Assembly (NCBI RefSeq): GCF_000143415.4
Contig: NW_003314284.1
Coordinates: 664,693-728,692, forward strand
Reading direction: 5' to 3'
DNA: 64,000 nucleotides
DNA from: Selaginella moellendorffii
Lineage: Eukaryota; Streptophyta; Lycopodiopsida; Selaginellales; Selaginellaceae
Of this stretch, positions 42,603 to 55,615 are shown piece after piece. A program made the position numbers and the translations under genes. Numbering within the stretch: position 1 is the first letter of the stretch; the number at the start of each line of letters is the position of its first letter. A model generated the notes under the pieces. It searched no databases and had not been told where the DNA came from. It was given only the letters and a program-made list of their open reading frames with translations.

Positions 42603-43386
42603 GTATCACGAATGTGACTTCGGGTATCGAAAGATACTTGTCGGCCAGTCCTTATAGGCACTCTTTCCTTATTGCAATAACGGCGGAAGATTGGTACTAC
42701 TGGTTTCCTTCAGTAGCCCCTTTTGTCCAAGTGTTAGTAAACTGGACTTAGCATCTGTACTTGGTTGGACGAGCATAAGGAAGGAATTCCTAAGTGTCTA
42801 TTTAGCTAAGCATACTTGGATAACTTGTTAGTTCTTTTTTGCTCTGTTTTGCATTGGCTTGGCAACCCTCGCATATTGAGACTAGTCCCTCAATATCGCT
42901 AGATGATAGCTTACTGTGTTTGCCAAACACCCTTATTATCATGCTTTTTGTGTTAGTCTTATTTTGGTCCCAAATGCTATCTATGGAAAGTGTCTAGATT
43001 CACTCATATGGCATATTTACGGAATGTAGAGATCGGCTTAAACACAATGGTGTTCATTTCGTGTCCAAATTTGCAATCTAGGGACATTCCATATTTAGTA
43101 AGTTTCGAACCCATGCCATTTGCTCTTTAAGGGTAGAAATATACCTTGTTCAAGGGTATATTATATTTTTAAGTAGCTAATAATCAATGGGAATTAAACC
43201 CGTGCCATTTGCTTTGATACCACATGTAACGCACCCTCTCTTTCTCTCCTTAAGCCAATTGGAAAAAGGGCAATTGCTTAATAAAAGAGCCTTTAGTGGC
43301 TATTTTATCCCCATTTATCCCCCAAGGTTCCAAGGATCCACGGTGACAGTATATCCAAATCTCATCCCATAATCATATGCACTACA
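42603..43386 (-). mobile_element. Reversed TRIM-C-related insertion
   Basis: The right end is a reversed family-C LTR (43225-43386, TGTAACGCACC to CACTACA) preceded by the reversed primer site GCTTTGATACCA at 43211-43222. The left 600 bp are not recognised and no second LTR is seen, so it is truncated. It splits the LARD interior: LARD sequence ends at about 42602 and resumes at 43387. Confidence 0.6.
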
Positions 43387-43566
43387 GCATAATAATGGTT
43401 TGAAATATGAGGACATTCATTTTTCGATGGTTATAAACTTTTAGTGAGGAAACTAGCTTGAGCACACCACCACGTGGGGGATGCTTTGGAGTCATGATGC
43501 ACAATTATATTGCTTAATGTGAAAGCTTGGTATATCTAACTTGAACACTTTGGTGCAAGTGGCACC
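43387..43566 (+). mobile_element. LARD internal region, part 2
   Basis: Colinear with 59975-60155 of the complete LARD. It ends in GCACC, where a solo LTR-A is inserted. Confidence 0.75.
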
Positions 43567-44975
43567 TGTAAGTGACTAATTTTTCCATTCTACTTTAGTC
43601 ACTTAACTACACTTTCGACCACTTGGAGGAGTCTCATTCATTACCTCCATAAGTCCAATTCAAGACTTGGGGCTTATTAGCCCCGAGAATGGCATCCATG
43701 CCATTTAACTTTTGCACTTGGTCCAAGTGCTCCACGTGTTTGATCTTATGACCGACCCCCCAAGGTACCCCTGACATATCAGCCTGTTACACTAAGGCCA
43801 TGCACATTCACCTTGGTCACACCAGTGGTCCAACACCACCTGTATCACAGTCCAGTCTCTCAAAGACTGGGCCATCTATCCATGAGTGATCATCCTACAT
43901 CCACGCCTTAGCATCCTTAGGATGCCTACAAACATGGGGAATAGCCTTCCCCAATATCCTTTTTACAGTCCCCACCAAATCCCTTTCTGTCCATGGCCAT
44001 GTTCGCCAACATTGCCACTAGATCAAGGCCCACAGGCCCAACCACTAAGTCCCCTTGCTCTCTAGGACTTCTTCACCATGTGATTGCATCCTTGGTCACT
44101 ACAGCAGAGGATTGTTCCTCTTCCTTTCCACCATCTGGGACTCTAGGATAACATTTCAGAACATTGTGGCCCCATGCGGGCCTCCTGGGTACTCTCCCCA
44201 CCTTTCACCTTTGGGTGCTCTAGCCATGGGGCTAGAGTGAGGTTCCATTGAGCCACACTAGATGTCCAAGTAGGTAATGCCACCCACATTTGGATTGGGA
44301 GCATCGACCATTTTATCTCCCAGGGGAACTAGAGTCGGCTCTTGGACACTTCATCAAGCTACCTTGGTTGTCAGTCTGTATTCACTCTAATCTTGGACTT
44401 CACAGTAGTTATCTCATCACCCAATAGTTGGGTATGGCCTTCCTAGGACAAACTGGCCTTTCCTGGCCAAACTGGCCTTTCCTGGCCAAACTGGCTCCAC
44501 TGGGGTCCAGCCCCCACACTCTCTCTACTATACTTTTGGAATACCTCGCCTGAGGGATGATCACTTTGGGCTTTCACCCAACAACTCGTATTAGTATTCA
44601 GAATCCATCTTGAACTCTAGCTGGGGTCCATCTCAGGCTCAATCTCAAATCCATCTTGGACTCTATCTCAGGTCCATCTCAGGTCCATCTCGAACTCCAT
44701 CTCAGACTCCATTTCAGACTCCATTTTGGGTCTATCTCGGACTCCTTCCATGTGTCATGTGTTGGTCCTTTTGTGTCCCTATTTTAGAGACTCACTTATT
44801 GCTTTCTTCGTGCTCGTTCCTCGAGCCTTTTGTTGGGAGTTCCACACCCGCTCTCGACTTTTCGAGTTGGAGCTTTTAGTTCATATGTGTTACACTCATT
44901 TGGCTTCTGCCTCAGCCACTACCACATGGCACCTTTTCGGCTCTTCTTTGGGGCCTAAGGATTTTATATTTCACA
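43567..44975 (-). mobile_element. Solo LTR-A (reversed) in LARD interior
   Basis: It runs from TGTAAGTGAC (43567) to TTTCACA (44975) and is flanked by GCACC and ACACC, a 5-bp duplication with one change. The host LARD reads on colinearly (…GTGGCACC then AAGGACGTGG, compare 60148). No internal sequence, so a solo LTR. Confidence 0.8.
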
Positions 44976-45370
44976 ACACCAAGGACGTGGTGAATGAGAT
45001 GGGGACACCCAGTCTCAATTGCTATAGACCCTTGGCGGAAAGGGCTAACTTGGGCACACCACCAAGTGTGGGAAATGCCCCTGGGGTCATGGTTAACAAG
45101 TTAAAGGTTTGGAAGATCTATTGCCTATTGGCAAACCTATTAATATGTCAAGGTTAGATCACTAAGTGGTCTTATGGCTAAAAACAAGGATAAGATCCTT
45201 GTAAAGTTAAGGAATAAAGTTCCTAGTTTAAAGTGTTGATTTGAATTATTAGTAATGGTGTAATTTGGTTGAAGTGACAAAGTGGGAAAGACATCTAAGG
45301 GAAATGAATTGTGACAATGCAGTGGTATTGTGAGTCTAAGACAGGGACTCATGAATGGGTTGCTAGGTTG
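44976..45370 (+). mobile_element. LARD internal region, part 3
   Basis: Colinear with about 60150-60515 of the complete LARD. Cut at about 45370 by another LTR-A. Confidence 0.7.
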
Positions 45371-46418
45371 ACGTAGACAACTAAATTTTCCATTCTACTT
45401 TAGTCATTTAACCACACTTCCGACCACTTAGAGGGGTTTCACTTATAACCTACATAAGTTCTATTTTGGACTTGGGGCTTGCTAGCCCCAAAAATGGCAT
45501 CCATGCCACTCAACCTTTGCATTTGGTCCTAGTGCTCCACGTCTTCGATCCCATGACTGACACCCAAATGTATCACCAACATATCAGTTCGTTACACTAA
45601 AGCCATGCACATTCACCTTTGTCATACTGGTGATCCAACACCACCTACATCACAGTCCCATCTCTCAAAGACTGGGCCATCCGTTCATGAGTGATCATCC
45701 TAGATCCATTCCTTAGGATGCCCGCAGACATGGGGAACAGCCTTCCCCAATATCCCTTTTTCGTTCCCCACTAAGTCCCTTTCTGTCCATGGCCATATTT
45801 GCAACACTACCACTTGATCAAGGCCCACAGGCCTGACCACCAAGTCCCATTGTCCTCTGGGACTTCCTCATCATATGACTATATCCTTAATCACTACACC
45901 AGAGGATTGCTCCTCTTCCTTTCCACAGTCCGGAACTTTGGGATAGCATTTCAGAACACCATGGCCTTACGTGGGCCTCATAGGTACTCTCCCCACCTTC
46001 CGCTTTTGGGTGCTATAGCCATAGGGCTAGAGTGAGGTTCTGTTGAGCCATGTTAGGTATCCAAGTAGGTAGTGCCACCTATGCTTAGACTGGGAGCATC
46101 GACCATTCAATCTCCTGGGGGAATTAGAGTTGGCTCTTGAACACTTCACCAAGTTACCCCGCTTGTCTGGCCGAATTTACTCTATCTTTGGGCTCCTCAA
46201 TGGATATATCATCACCCAACACATGAGCATAACCTTCCTTCCTAAGTCATACTGGCATTTCCTGGCCAAATTAGCTCCACTGGGGTCCAACCCCCACACT
46301 CTCCCTACAATACTTTTGGAACCCCGTGCAGCCCCCCTGCCCCCCGAAGGACAATTACTTTGGGCTTTCACCCAAAAGCCTGTATTAGTATTTGGACTTA
46401 GACTCGGACTTGGACTCA

Positions 46419-46452
<34 letters not shown>

Positions 46453-47007
46453 TGGTCTTGGTCTCAGTCTCAGTCTCTGTCTTAGTCTCGGTCTCAGTTC
46501 CATCTCAGGCTCCATTTTAGGCCTATCTCGAACTCCATCTCAGACTCCATCTTGGGTCCAGCTTGAACTCTATCTCAGGTCCATTTCAGACTCCATCTCG
46601 GACTCCATCTCGGGTCCATCTTAGACTCCATCTTAGACTCCATCTCGAGTCCATCTCGGACTCCATCTTGGGTCCATTTTAGACTCCATCTTGGACTCTA
46701 TCTCGGGTCCATCTTGGACTCCATCTTGTGTCTATCTTAGACTCCATCTTGGGTTCATCTCGGACTCCATCTCGATACTTTCACGTGTCATGTGTTAGTC
46801 CTTTTGTGTCCCTTTTCTAGAAACTCACTTATTGCTTGCTTCATGTTCGTTCCTTGAGCACTTCATTGAGAGTTCCACTCCCACTCTCGACTTTTCAAGT
46901 CGGAGCTTTTAGTCCAAACATGTTACATGCATTTGGCTTTTGCTTCAGCCACTACCATGTGGCACCATTTTGACTCCACTTTAGGGCTTAGGGATTTGTG
47001 TCTCACA
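45371..47007 (-). mobile_element. LTR-A (reversed), 3' LTR of a reversed LARD
   Basis: Starts with a degenerate border (TAGACAACTAAATTTT) and ends GTGTCTCACA at 47007. The next bases are reversed LARD interior, so this is the 3' LTR of that element. It contains a minisatellite at 46385-46770. Confidence 0.75.
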
Positions 47008-48609
47008 AATCCAAGATAAAATTCGATGTCCTCATCGAACGATAAACCATTTTATAAAGTAACACCAATATGTATTACCTTTTCCATGCTTGGCACCCAG
47101 CCATTATTCGTTAATGGTTTGACACTAAAGGCTTACCATACCTTATCTATCCTCTAAAGAGCATAGTCACTCTAACTTAGAGACTCATTAGACCACTTAT
47201 GATGGTCCTTCTCATTTTATTTGTTTAGTTCATGCTACATATGTTAAAGACACCGTCTCTATTTCAATTTGACTACTCATTCAGGAGTAACCTCAACCTT
47301 TATTAGTATAACAATTGCACTTTGGAAATTTTAATTTTGACTTCTCAAAGTCAATTTCCTAGGTATCTCTGACATCTTACATTGCACATGTTGTGCAAAA
47401 TCCACTTCTCTATTCTAGAAAGTTCTTTACTTGAGGGCACCATCATCCTCTCACCTATTTCGTGCCACTCTAAGCACTAAGTTCCATTTTCTATAATTTG
47501 TGCTAGGTCTATCTATGGCTTTATCATTTGGCTACTTTGCCACTCCCTCCTTTGGAGTTTTCACCTTTGCCAAATTGAAACATTTGGGAATCTATCCTTG
47601 AAAATATATTCTCTTTCCCACAATCCATTAGCATCCCATATATAAGTGTTCCTTGCTGAACTTTGTTAGTTGGATTTTTATAGCCTAAACTTGGCCACTA
47701 ATCTTTTGCTCCTATCCATTGATTGTTGCATCAAGCAACATAGGATCACTACCTCCATCCTTGAAGTATCCTGTTAGTTCCATGGCAAAGGCTTTGCTTT
47801 GCCAAGTCTAAAGGGTGTTCACCCCCAATAGGTCTTCTTAACATTTTCTACTATGGGTTCTATGCACAACCCAACCTAGCAACCCACCCATGAATCCCTT
47901 TCCTAGAGTTGCAATACCATTGCATTGTTGCAGTTTATTTCCCTTATGTGTCTTTTCCACTTGATCACTTCGATCAAATTACACCATAACCAATAATTCA
48001 AATCAACACTTTAAACTAAGAACTTTATTCCTTAACCTCATAAGGACATTGTCCTTGTTTTAAGCCATAAGATTAGCTTTGACATATTAATAACTTTGCC
48101 AATATGTACTAAGTCTTCCAAACCTTTAACTTGTTGACCATGACCCCGGGGGTATCTCCCACACTTAATAGTGTGCCCAAGTTAGCCCTTCCAGCCAAGG
48201 GTGCATAGCAACTAAGACTGGGTGTCCCCATCTCATTCACCACGTCTTTGGTACCACTTGCACCAAAGTGTTCAAGTTAGATATGCTGAGTTTTCACACT
48301 AAGCAATTTAATCATGTATTACAACTTTGGGGCATCCCCCACTTAGCGGTGTGCCTAAGTTAGTCTCCTCACTGAGAGTCTATGACCACCAAAAAATGAA
48401 TATCCTTATATTCCAAACTATCACCATACCCTATGGGACTTGAATCCAAGCATGAGAGGGTTGGGACTCGAACCCAACCTTCATATATGCATCTATAGAT
48501 AATATCACTTTAGATGCCTAGCATGCTCTTCATGCCGGTGCACCAACTTATACCCAAAGTGCACTACAAATCACAGCTTAAGAACTTAGTTCATTTAAAC
48601 TTTCAAGTC
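47008..48609 (-). mobile_element. LARD internal region, reversed
   Basis: Reverse of about 61510-59790 of the complete LARD (GTCCTCATCGAACG at its start; GCCGGTGCACCAACTTAT near its end). Noncoding. It is cut at about 48610 by an LTR-B piece. Confidence 0.75.
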
Positions 48610-49238
48610 CTTTATAAGTCATAAACTTCTCCTTTCCAATTTGCCAGCTTACTTCGTCTATCCGACCAACACTGCCTTGGCTTTAGCTAAGTTCCCTCGC
48701 CAAGGTTCTCGCCTATTATACCAGATCCTACTTGGTTCTACTTGGTCCTACTTGGGTTTAGCTACTCACTACACGAGCAACAAAGTGTTACCCATCCATC
48801 CACGGATTCCCAAATCTCTCATAATCCCTCCCTCCCTAGGTTAGACTGGACTTAAGGTTCAGCTACACTCCCCGCAGACATAAACAGCCAAGCACATCAA
48901 GCCTCTAGGTTCCTAACATCCCTTGGTACAACAAAACTTGATCATGGGACCCTCTAAATCCCAAGCCTTGGGTGTATCACTTGTTTCGGGACGCCGGAGT
49001 GAAACACCGTGGCCTAACGGCGAGGACCAATGAGCCGCAAGGTACTCAAGTGGGGCACCACTCCACATGAGTTGGGAGCACCACAATCGGTTTCCCTTTT
49101 GGGAGTGGGAGTTGCTCTTGAGCACTTCCTTGGGTGGCCCCTCCAACACCACCTGAGTCCATGCTCACTCCCACCCAAAGCCCCTCAGCCCCACCAGCAG
49201 CTACTCCAGTGGCTACTTCAGCAGCTACTCCGACAGTT
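48610..49238. mobile_element. LTR-B fragment, opposite orientation
   Basis: Matches reversed LTR-B (compare 28665 leftwards). One border is degenerate (TTTATAAGTCATAAAC) and the other is cut by LTR-A at 49239. It ends in a CAGCTACTCC-type short tandem repeat. Confidence 0.7.
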
Positions 49239-50818
49239 TGTGAGACACAAAATCCCTAGGCCCCAAAGTGGAGCCGAAAGGGCGCCATGTGGTAGTGGCC
49301 GAAGCGAAAGCCAAACGAGTGTAACACGTTTGGACTAAAAGTTCCGACTTGAAAAGGTTGAGAGTGGGAGTGGAACTCCCAATGAAGTGCTCGAGGAACA
49401 AGCATGAAGTCAAAGATAAGTGAGTCTCTAGAAAAGGGATATAAGAGGACCGACACATGACACGTGGAAGTGTCCGAGATGGATCCGAGATGAATTTGAG
49501 ATGGAGTCTGGGATGGAGTCTGAGATGGAATCCAAGATGGACCTGAGACGGAGTCCGAGATGGAGTCCGAGATGGATCGAGATGGAGTCCGAGATGGACC
49601 CGAGGTGGAGTCTGAGATGGAGTCCGAGTTGGACCGAGATGGAGTCCGAGATGGACCCGAGATGGAATCCGAGATGGAGTCCGAGAAGGACCCAAGATGG
49701 AGTCCGATGTCGAGACCAAGACCGAGACCGGGACTGAGACCGAGACTGGGACCGAGATCGAGACCAAGACCGGGACCGAGATTGAGACCGGGACCGAGGC
49801 TGAGACCGAGTCCGAGTCTGAGTCCGAGTCCGAGTCCGAGGTTGAGTCTGAGAGGGTGAAAGCCCAAAGCGTTCGTCTCCCAGACCCTGGGGGGTTTGGT
49901 GAGCTCCAAAAGTATAGTGAGGGGGAGGACTGTAGTGGAGCCAATTTGGCCCAAAAAGGCTATATCTAGTGTTGGGTGATGAGCTGCCCACTAGGAAGTC
50001 CAAGACTAGAGTGAACACGGACTAACAAATAGGGTAACTTGGTGAAGTGTTCAAGAGCCGGCTCTAGTTCCCCCGAGAGTTCGACTGGCCGATACTCCCA
50101 ATCCAAGTGTGGGTGGCACTACCTACTTGGATACCTGGTGTGGCTCAATAGAACCTCGCTCTAAGCCCATGGCTAGAGCACCCAAAGGCAGAAGGCGGGG
50201 AGAGTACCCATGAGGCCCACGTAGGGCCACGGTGTTCCGAAATTGTGTCCCAAAGTCCCAGATTGTGGAAAGGAAGAGGAGTAGCCCTCTGGTGTAGTGA
50301 CCAAGGACACAGTCACACGGTGAGGAAGTCCTAGAGGATAGTGGGACTTAGTGGTCTGGCCGGTGGGCCTTGATCCAGTGGTGGTGTTGGCGAACACAAC
50401 CAAGGACAGAAAGGGACTTGGTGGGGGCCGGAAAGGAGACATTGAGGAAGGCTATTCCCCATGTCTGCAGGTATCCTAAGGATGCTATAGAGTGGATCTG
50501 GGATAACCACTCATGGATGGATGGCCTAGTCTTTGAGAGACGGGATTGTAATGCAGGTGGTGTTGGACCACCGATGTGACCAAGGTGAATGGGCATGGCC
50601 TAGCGTAATGGGCTAGTATGTCAGTGGTGTCAGTCATGGGATCGGACACATGGAGCACTTGGACCAAGTGCAAAGGTTAAGTGGCATGGATGCCATTCTC
50701 GGGGCTAGCAAGCCCTAAGTTCTGAATGGGACTTATGGAGGTTGTGAATGAGACTCCTCCAAGTGGTCAAAGGTGCAGTTAAGTGACTAAAGTAGAATGG
50801 AAAAATTAGTTGCTTACA
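49239..50818 (+). mobile_element. LTR-A, 5' LTR of a chimeric LARD
   Basis: A complete LTR of 1580 bp from TGTGAGACAC to TTGCTTACA, followed by a primer-binding site and leader. It carries the minisatellite at 49450-49855. The downstream leader runs into transposon copy 3 at 51338. Confidence 0.85.
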
Positions 50819-51337
50819 ACTTGGTATCGGAGTTGTTCCTTAGTCCGACTCTTATTGGTGGCCAAGTATATCACCACTTGTATTGGAATAGGAAGGTCCT
50901 ACATATAGACCTATCCTCGAGGAGTAGCATGGCAAGAGGACATGGCTCCCCACTCAAGTTCATGTGTGAACTTGTGCGCAATGTGGTGGATGGAAAAGGG
51001 CCAATAAGGGAATGATTTTGGGATCTTGGGAACAGTATAAGGGTTTCCTCAGAGAGTTGAGGATGTGATCCGAATGCGCATTTGACGCAACAAACGGGCT
51101 AATGTAGTTGTGGTAAACAAATATAGTTGGGATCACGGGAAAGAGGTAGACTCTAAAACAATAAAGGAGTCACAAGATTACCCTTATGTATTTGAGGCTG
51201 GTGCTCATAAGTTTGAGACCGGAATTGATGACTATGGGAAGTCAAATACAGAAGAGGACACAAGTCCTTGAAATGGTAGCCAGGGCTACCTCTAATAAAT
51301 GCTGGAACAACCCAAGGAGTTGGGGGTGTACTTAAAA
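50819..51337 (+). mobile_element. LARD leader joined to transposon copy 3
   Basis: Matches 57370-57890 and, reversed, 5628-6146. No genes. The junction to the transposon (…TACTTAAAA / GCTCTATTTCG) is the same as in copy 1. Confidence 0.8.
50822..50833 (+). promoter_or_regulatory. Primer-binding site for initiator tRNA-Met
   Basis: TGGTATCGGAGT, three bases after the LTR end, as in the reversed copy at 6132-6143. Confidence 0.8.
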
Positions 51338-54300
51338 GCTCTATTTCGTTAAAGTGGGATTTATTCAGTAAAATGGGACTAGGTACAAATTTTCAAGTAT
51401 TTGAAAATGACGTGAAATTATATGTTTTTTGTCCAGGGGCTAGACATATCTGGGGCATGGTGACTAGCGCGGTGACTTTGTGTCCAGACTGAGTCCATCT
51501 GGTTGTATAATAAATCTCATTGTCAAGGTGAACAAGCCGAATCTGAAGCTAAAGAAGAGCAATGGCATGCGCGCACACACTATTTGTTTGTTCATTGAGC
51601 GTGTGGTGAGCTTTCCAAGATGAACGTCATTCCTAACCCTACAATCTGACAGCCAACATATTCACTGGGATGGCATGGGGCCCCACACGATACTGCAAGC
51701 CTTTGCTCCTCCTCCAACTGAACCCTGTATGGGGTTCGATCGACAAGGGCTTTATGCAAGGGTTGGCCGTTCAGCTCAGTCTGCGCACTTTGCAGAGACC
51801 TTAAGTGTTTTGCTAGGGATGCAATCATCATGTTTGCACCCCCGCCACCCCATAGAGGTACAAAGAAGTTCCCATAGTTCTGGGCACCATGCCCATGAGC
51901 GATTATGCCAAACAGAGACGCAGGCAGCTGCATGGATGAAGAGATTGCCTTGGGGGCAGGATTGAGTCGAGGTAAGCACGTCTTTTTCTGGTCCATTTTG
52001 TCGTGGATGATGCAGAGGTAAGAGTCAGGTCTCTCCATGGAGAGAATCCTGTTATGATAATATGCAGTCCTGCAGCTTCTCTGCTTGATGTTGTGGTCGA
52101 GCCCCCTTCTAACCAACATCTCTCGCTCTTGAGCGATGCAAGAATTCTTCGACAAAGCCATTTTGATAGCAGTGCACTCGTCACACTTTGAAAAGCTGGA
52201 GTACTTTCCTATACTCACATCCCTGAACCTGTTGCTCCACAATCTACTAAATTTAGATTGGCTCAGCTTCCTATAGCCATTACTCTGGAGTTCCCGATTC
52301 ACATCTTCCAATATGGCCCCCTTGGTATACATGGAAGGGAGAACTCGTTGGGTGTCTCGTGTTCCATCTTCCAAGAGGCGGGTTTTATGTGGTTGCTGCT
52401 CGCTACATGTCTCGACAAACCTCTTGAAGATTGCCTCTCCATATACAACATAACCCCTGGTTTTGTGCGTACCATCGTTCCCATGAATTGCCTGTTGAAC
52501 CCTTTGTTCCTCGAACTCAGTTTTGATTCTGTAGAATGTGGTTCGAGGGACTCCATAAATGATTCTCCATGCCTTCATGCAGACCAAACCCCTCTGGAAG
52601 ACCATGCCCCCCACCTGATGTTCTGAAGCATCAACAGATGACCATAATGCTTCATACACAAAATTGCGAGCTGCCTTCCAGGACAATGTCTTGTATCTTG
52701 CTCTCTCCTCTTCAATAGCATCCCAATCAGTATGTTGACAACACCTCCTCTTGCAACAAGCAACTGTCGAGACCATTTGAACCTCCATCGCCATTTTCTG
52801 CCTTTTCGGTTCGTTGCTCAGATCCCTTTGGCTGCGCTTTAGGAAGGTGTACTTTCTTTTCCCATGAAGAGATGTTCTGTCATCAGTTGTAGTGGTGTTT
52901 GATTGTGAATCCTTCACATTCTCAAACACTAAGTGCCTCAATTTCCACCGCACAATGCTTCCAATAGTCAGACTGTTTTCTTCTATGTCAACAACCTCTA
53001 AAATCGCAACTCCAATATCATCCCAGCCCAATTCTTGATTAGCAACCGCATCTCTTGGATCGACAACTGTGGCTAAGCCCTCAGCTACCACCTCCCCCTC
53101 GGGGTTGTTTAGAAACACCTTTGCCTGAATCCATGTAGCACGGTTCTTAAGATCCACGGAGGGAATATGCGTCGCACTTGCGGAGGCCATTCTGAAAGTG
53201 CAAAAAAGAAGTTAAGACCATACAAAAAATGATTGGAGAATGGCCTAAATCATAACATACCAAACAACCTCAATAGCATGAGGCCACATGCTATTATTCA
53301 AACATGCTATTGACACCCACGTGAAATTTCGCATTCACAAAATTGGCATGAGCCCTCATGCCATCTTGATATACACACAGCTGCAGGCAAGTAAAAATAT
53401 ACATGACAATACGCTAGCTATGAAATTGCAAGGGCCCAAGATGGCATGTGGCCTCATGCCATTTCTAAATGTGGTCCTAAGCCATTCCATGGTGAACATA
53501 CTAGGAAGCACAAGTGCCGAATATCAAGAGGAAGCGGTAGCCACACCAAAGACAGTGCCGCTCGCAACACCGCAACTACTCGTAGCGCCGCTCGCAACAC
53601 CGCAACTACTCGTAGCGCCGCTCGCAACACCGCAACTGCTCGTAGTGCCGCTCGCACAAACTGCCACTCGCATAAACTGCCGCTCGCAATGGTGCTCGCA
53701 ATGCCGCAACCGCTCGTAGACGCATAAACCACAGCTCACAACGCCGCTTACACAAGCAGCGCTCACTGCGCTCAGCGGAACCAAGAACACGGCGCACAAA
53801 AATGATAGACGTAGGAATGAGTTCGAGAATTCAAAAATAACACACGCTTGAACGTCACATCAAATCCTCTGACAAACCAGATCTTATGATTCCTTTGACA
53901 AATTTCAAACTGAGTAGCTTCTAGACTTTGCTGTCAGACGTTGAACTTTGTCATATCATGTCCTTGCCTCGATCCAGCTGTGCCATGTCAGTGATTCGAA
54001 CTTTGCCATGCCATGTCAGCGATCCGTGCCAAGATTATTCGCCGTGTAAAGGAATAATTATGTTGTGTGTGTACGTCCATTTATGGCAATATAAGGCCAC
54101 ACGCCATTCAAAGAATAATGCTAGTCGAGCATTTTTTGGTGCATTTTTGAGTTCAAAATTGCATGAGCCCACATAAAGTTTACCTAGTAAAGACATATAA
54201 GATAGCTTTTTATTCTCTAGTACCAAAAATAGAAATAGCTTTATTTACTTGGGAATTTAAGTGGTTGAGGCATTTTTAAACTTACAAACACATGCCCTAC

Positions 54301-55615
54301 TTACATTCCTTTGGTTGCTTAAAATTCAAAAATATTATAAACCTTTTTCCTTTTGCATTTTCAATGTTTTCAATTATGGTTTTTGATTTTCGCAGGACCA
54401 GCCTAGTAATTTATTTGCATCCCGTCATGTTTATAGCTAGCTTTCGTTTGTCCCCTTCGCTAGCCTGAGATACATCTGCTCGGCATCTGCCTCTTACAGC
54501 ATTTGCTCAGAAAGGGCATCTTTCTTCACGCAGCATTTGCCACATGTTTAGGGTTTAGGGTTTAGCAATTCAGTAGCTTGATAAACATGCAAATACAGAA
54601 CTTGATGCAAAATCCTTTGATATGTCACAATGCCCCTAGGACCATAAACACATTTCAATAGAGAGGGTCCTTTCATTTCATAACTCCTTACGTAGATCTT
54701 GGTGAAACCAGAGTTAGTGAAGTTGGTTTCTTGTGATCCCGCATCTGATTGTGATGTCCCTTTGCAGTGTCGATGGAAAGGTCAATGCACACCAAACTGT
54801 AGAATCTTGGAGCAAAATAACAGTCGGATCTCTGGCAAATGCCCCTGAAACATTGTAAGGCTCGTGTGGTCTCATGTGGTGTCCGATCGAGATGCTTCTT
54901 TGCAGGGTCATCAAGAAGGACATTGTATACCATTCTTTATTTAGCTAAACATCTGGCATTTTTGGAAATACAAGATGCTTTGGAATATCCAATCATGCAT
55001 GGTATAAATATAGCGAGGGTATTAAATGATATCCCAATCATGATCTTTCTTTTGGATTTCGCGTGCATGCAGTCCGATGAATGATGACGTTGCGGATTTC
55101 TTTTGGATTTCACGTGCATGCATGCGCGCGGCGATCCAGAAATTAATGGTGGCGCCCAAGTCCGAGGAATGATGACGTTGCGGGATTAGTGACATTTTGC
55201 GCGTGTGAGGTTAGGTTTTGCATTTTGCTTCGTACTCGCGCTCGCATCGCGCTCCCACTCGCGATCACGCTCACATTCGCGCTCATCTACCTTCTCTACA
55301 GGTTTCTCGTGTGCATCGGCGTCCACTCGCGCTCGCATCGCGCTCGTGTGCATCGGCGTCCACTTCAAGACACACCCAGTTTGTAACTTCGCCGCCAACT
55401 CCGCCGCCCACTCTGCCACCCACACGCAGCCCACTTGGTGTCCCGGAGATTTCAGCGCCACTCTCCAACTGTAAGTGGCAGAGTAGCCTTGCTGCTACGA
55501 TCCGCTGCACACATAGTGCACATTCGCCAGCGAGTCCGGCCTCGATTGTCACGCCTCCATTCGGCTTCAAATGGTAAGTCTTTTAGGCCAAGTAGAAAAT
55601 GGCATGAGGCCACAT
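51338..55615 (-). mobile_element. DUF7869-type transposon, copy 3 (reversed, internally deleted), part 1
   Basis: Reverse of copy 1 from its right end, including the same internal deletion, minisatellite 2 (53535-53775), a single unit of the noncoding segment (54475-54940) and minisatellite 1 (about 55210-55380). It is interrupted at 55615 by the complete LARD and resumes at 63281 (or 63286, counting the duplication once) beyond the window end. Confidence 0.75.
51592..53190 (-). CDS. Truncated DUF7869-type transposase-like protein (copy 3)
   Basis: An intact 532-codon frame of the same length as copy 1, with about 14 amino-acid differences (for example Thr-to-Ile and His-to-Tyr changes, RRRLNHNIEQ to RRGLDHNIKQ). 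It ends through the same deletion junction with the same novel tail (ILESSPHAQ). It keeps the cysteine cluster, the CDEC motif and CIIHDKMD, but lacks the second and third putative catalytic sites. The splice acceptor just before the ATG is also conserved (reverse of CTGAAAGTGC at 53191-53200). Two separately diverged copies that are still open suggest either recent origin or selection for the truncated product. Confidence 0.65.
   Translation of the reverse strand: MASASATHIPSVDLKNRATWIQAKVFLNNPEGEVVAEGLATVVDPRDAVANQELGWDDIGVAILEVVDIEENSLTIGSIVRWKLRHLVFENVKDSQSNTTTTDDRTSLHGKRKYTFLKRSQRDLSNEPKRQKMAMEVQMVSTVACCKRRCCQHTDWDAIEEERARYKTLSWKAARNFVYEALWSSVDASEHQVGGMVFQRGLVCMKAWRIIYGVPRTTFYRIKTEFEEQRVQQAIHGNDGTHKTRGYVVYGEAIFKRFVETCSEQQPHKTRLLEDGTRDTQRVLPSMYTKGAILEDVNRELQSNGYRKLSQSKFSRLWSNRFRDVSIGKYSSFSKCDECTAIKMALSKNSCIAQEREMLVRRGLDHNIKQRSCRTAYYHNRILSMERPDSYLCIIHDKMDQKKTCLPRLNPAPKAISSSMQLPASLFGIIAHGHGAQNYGNFFVPLWGGGGANMMIASLAKHLRSLQSAQTELNGQPLHKALVDRTPYRVQLEEEQRLAVSCGAPCHPSEYVGCQIVGLGMTFILESSPHAQ

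Noticed and set aside
55189-55577. Arg/Ser/His-rich frames resembling splicing-factor RS domains
   Set aside because: They come from the TCGCGCTC-type minisatellite, are open in several frames and differ between copies 1 and 3.
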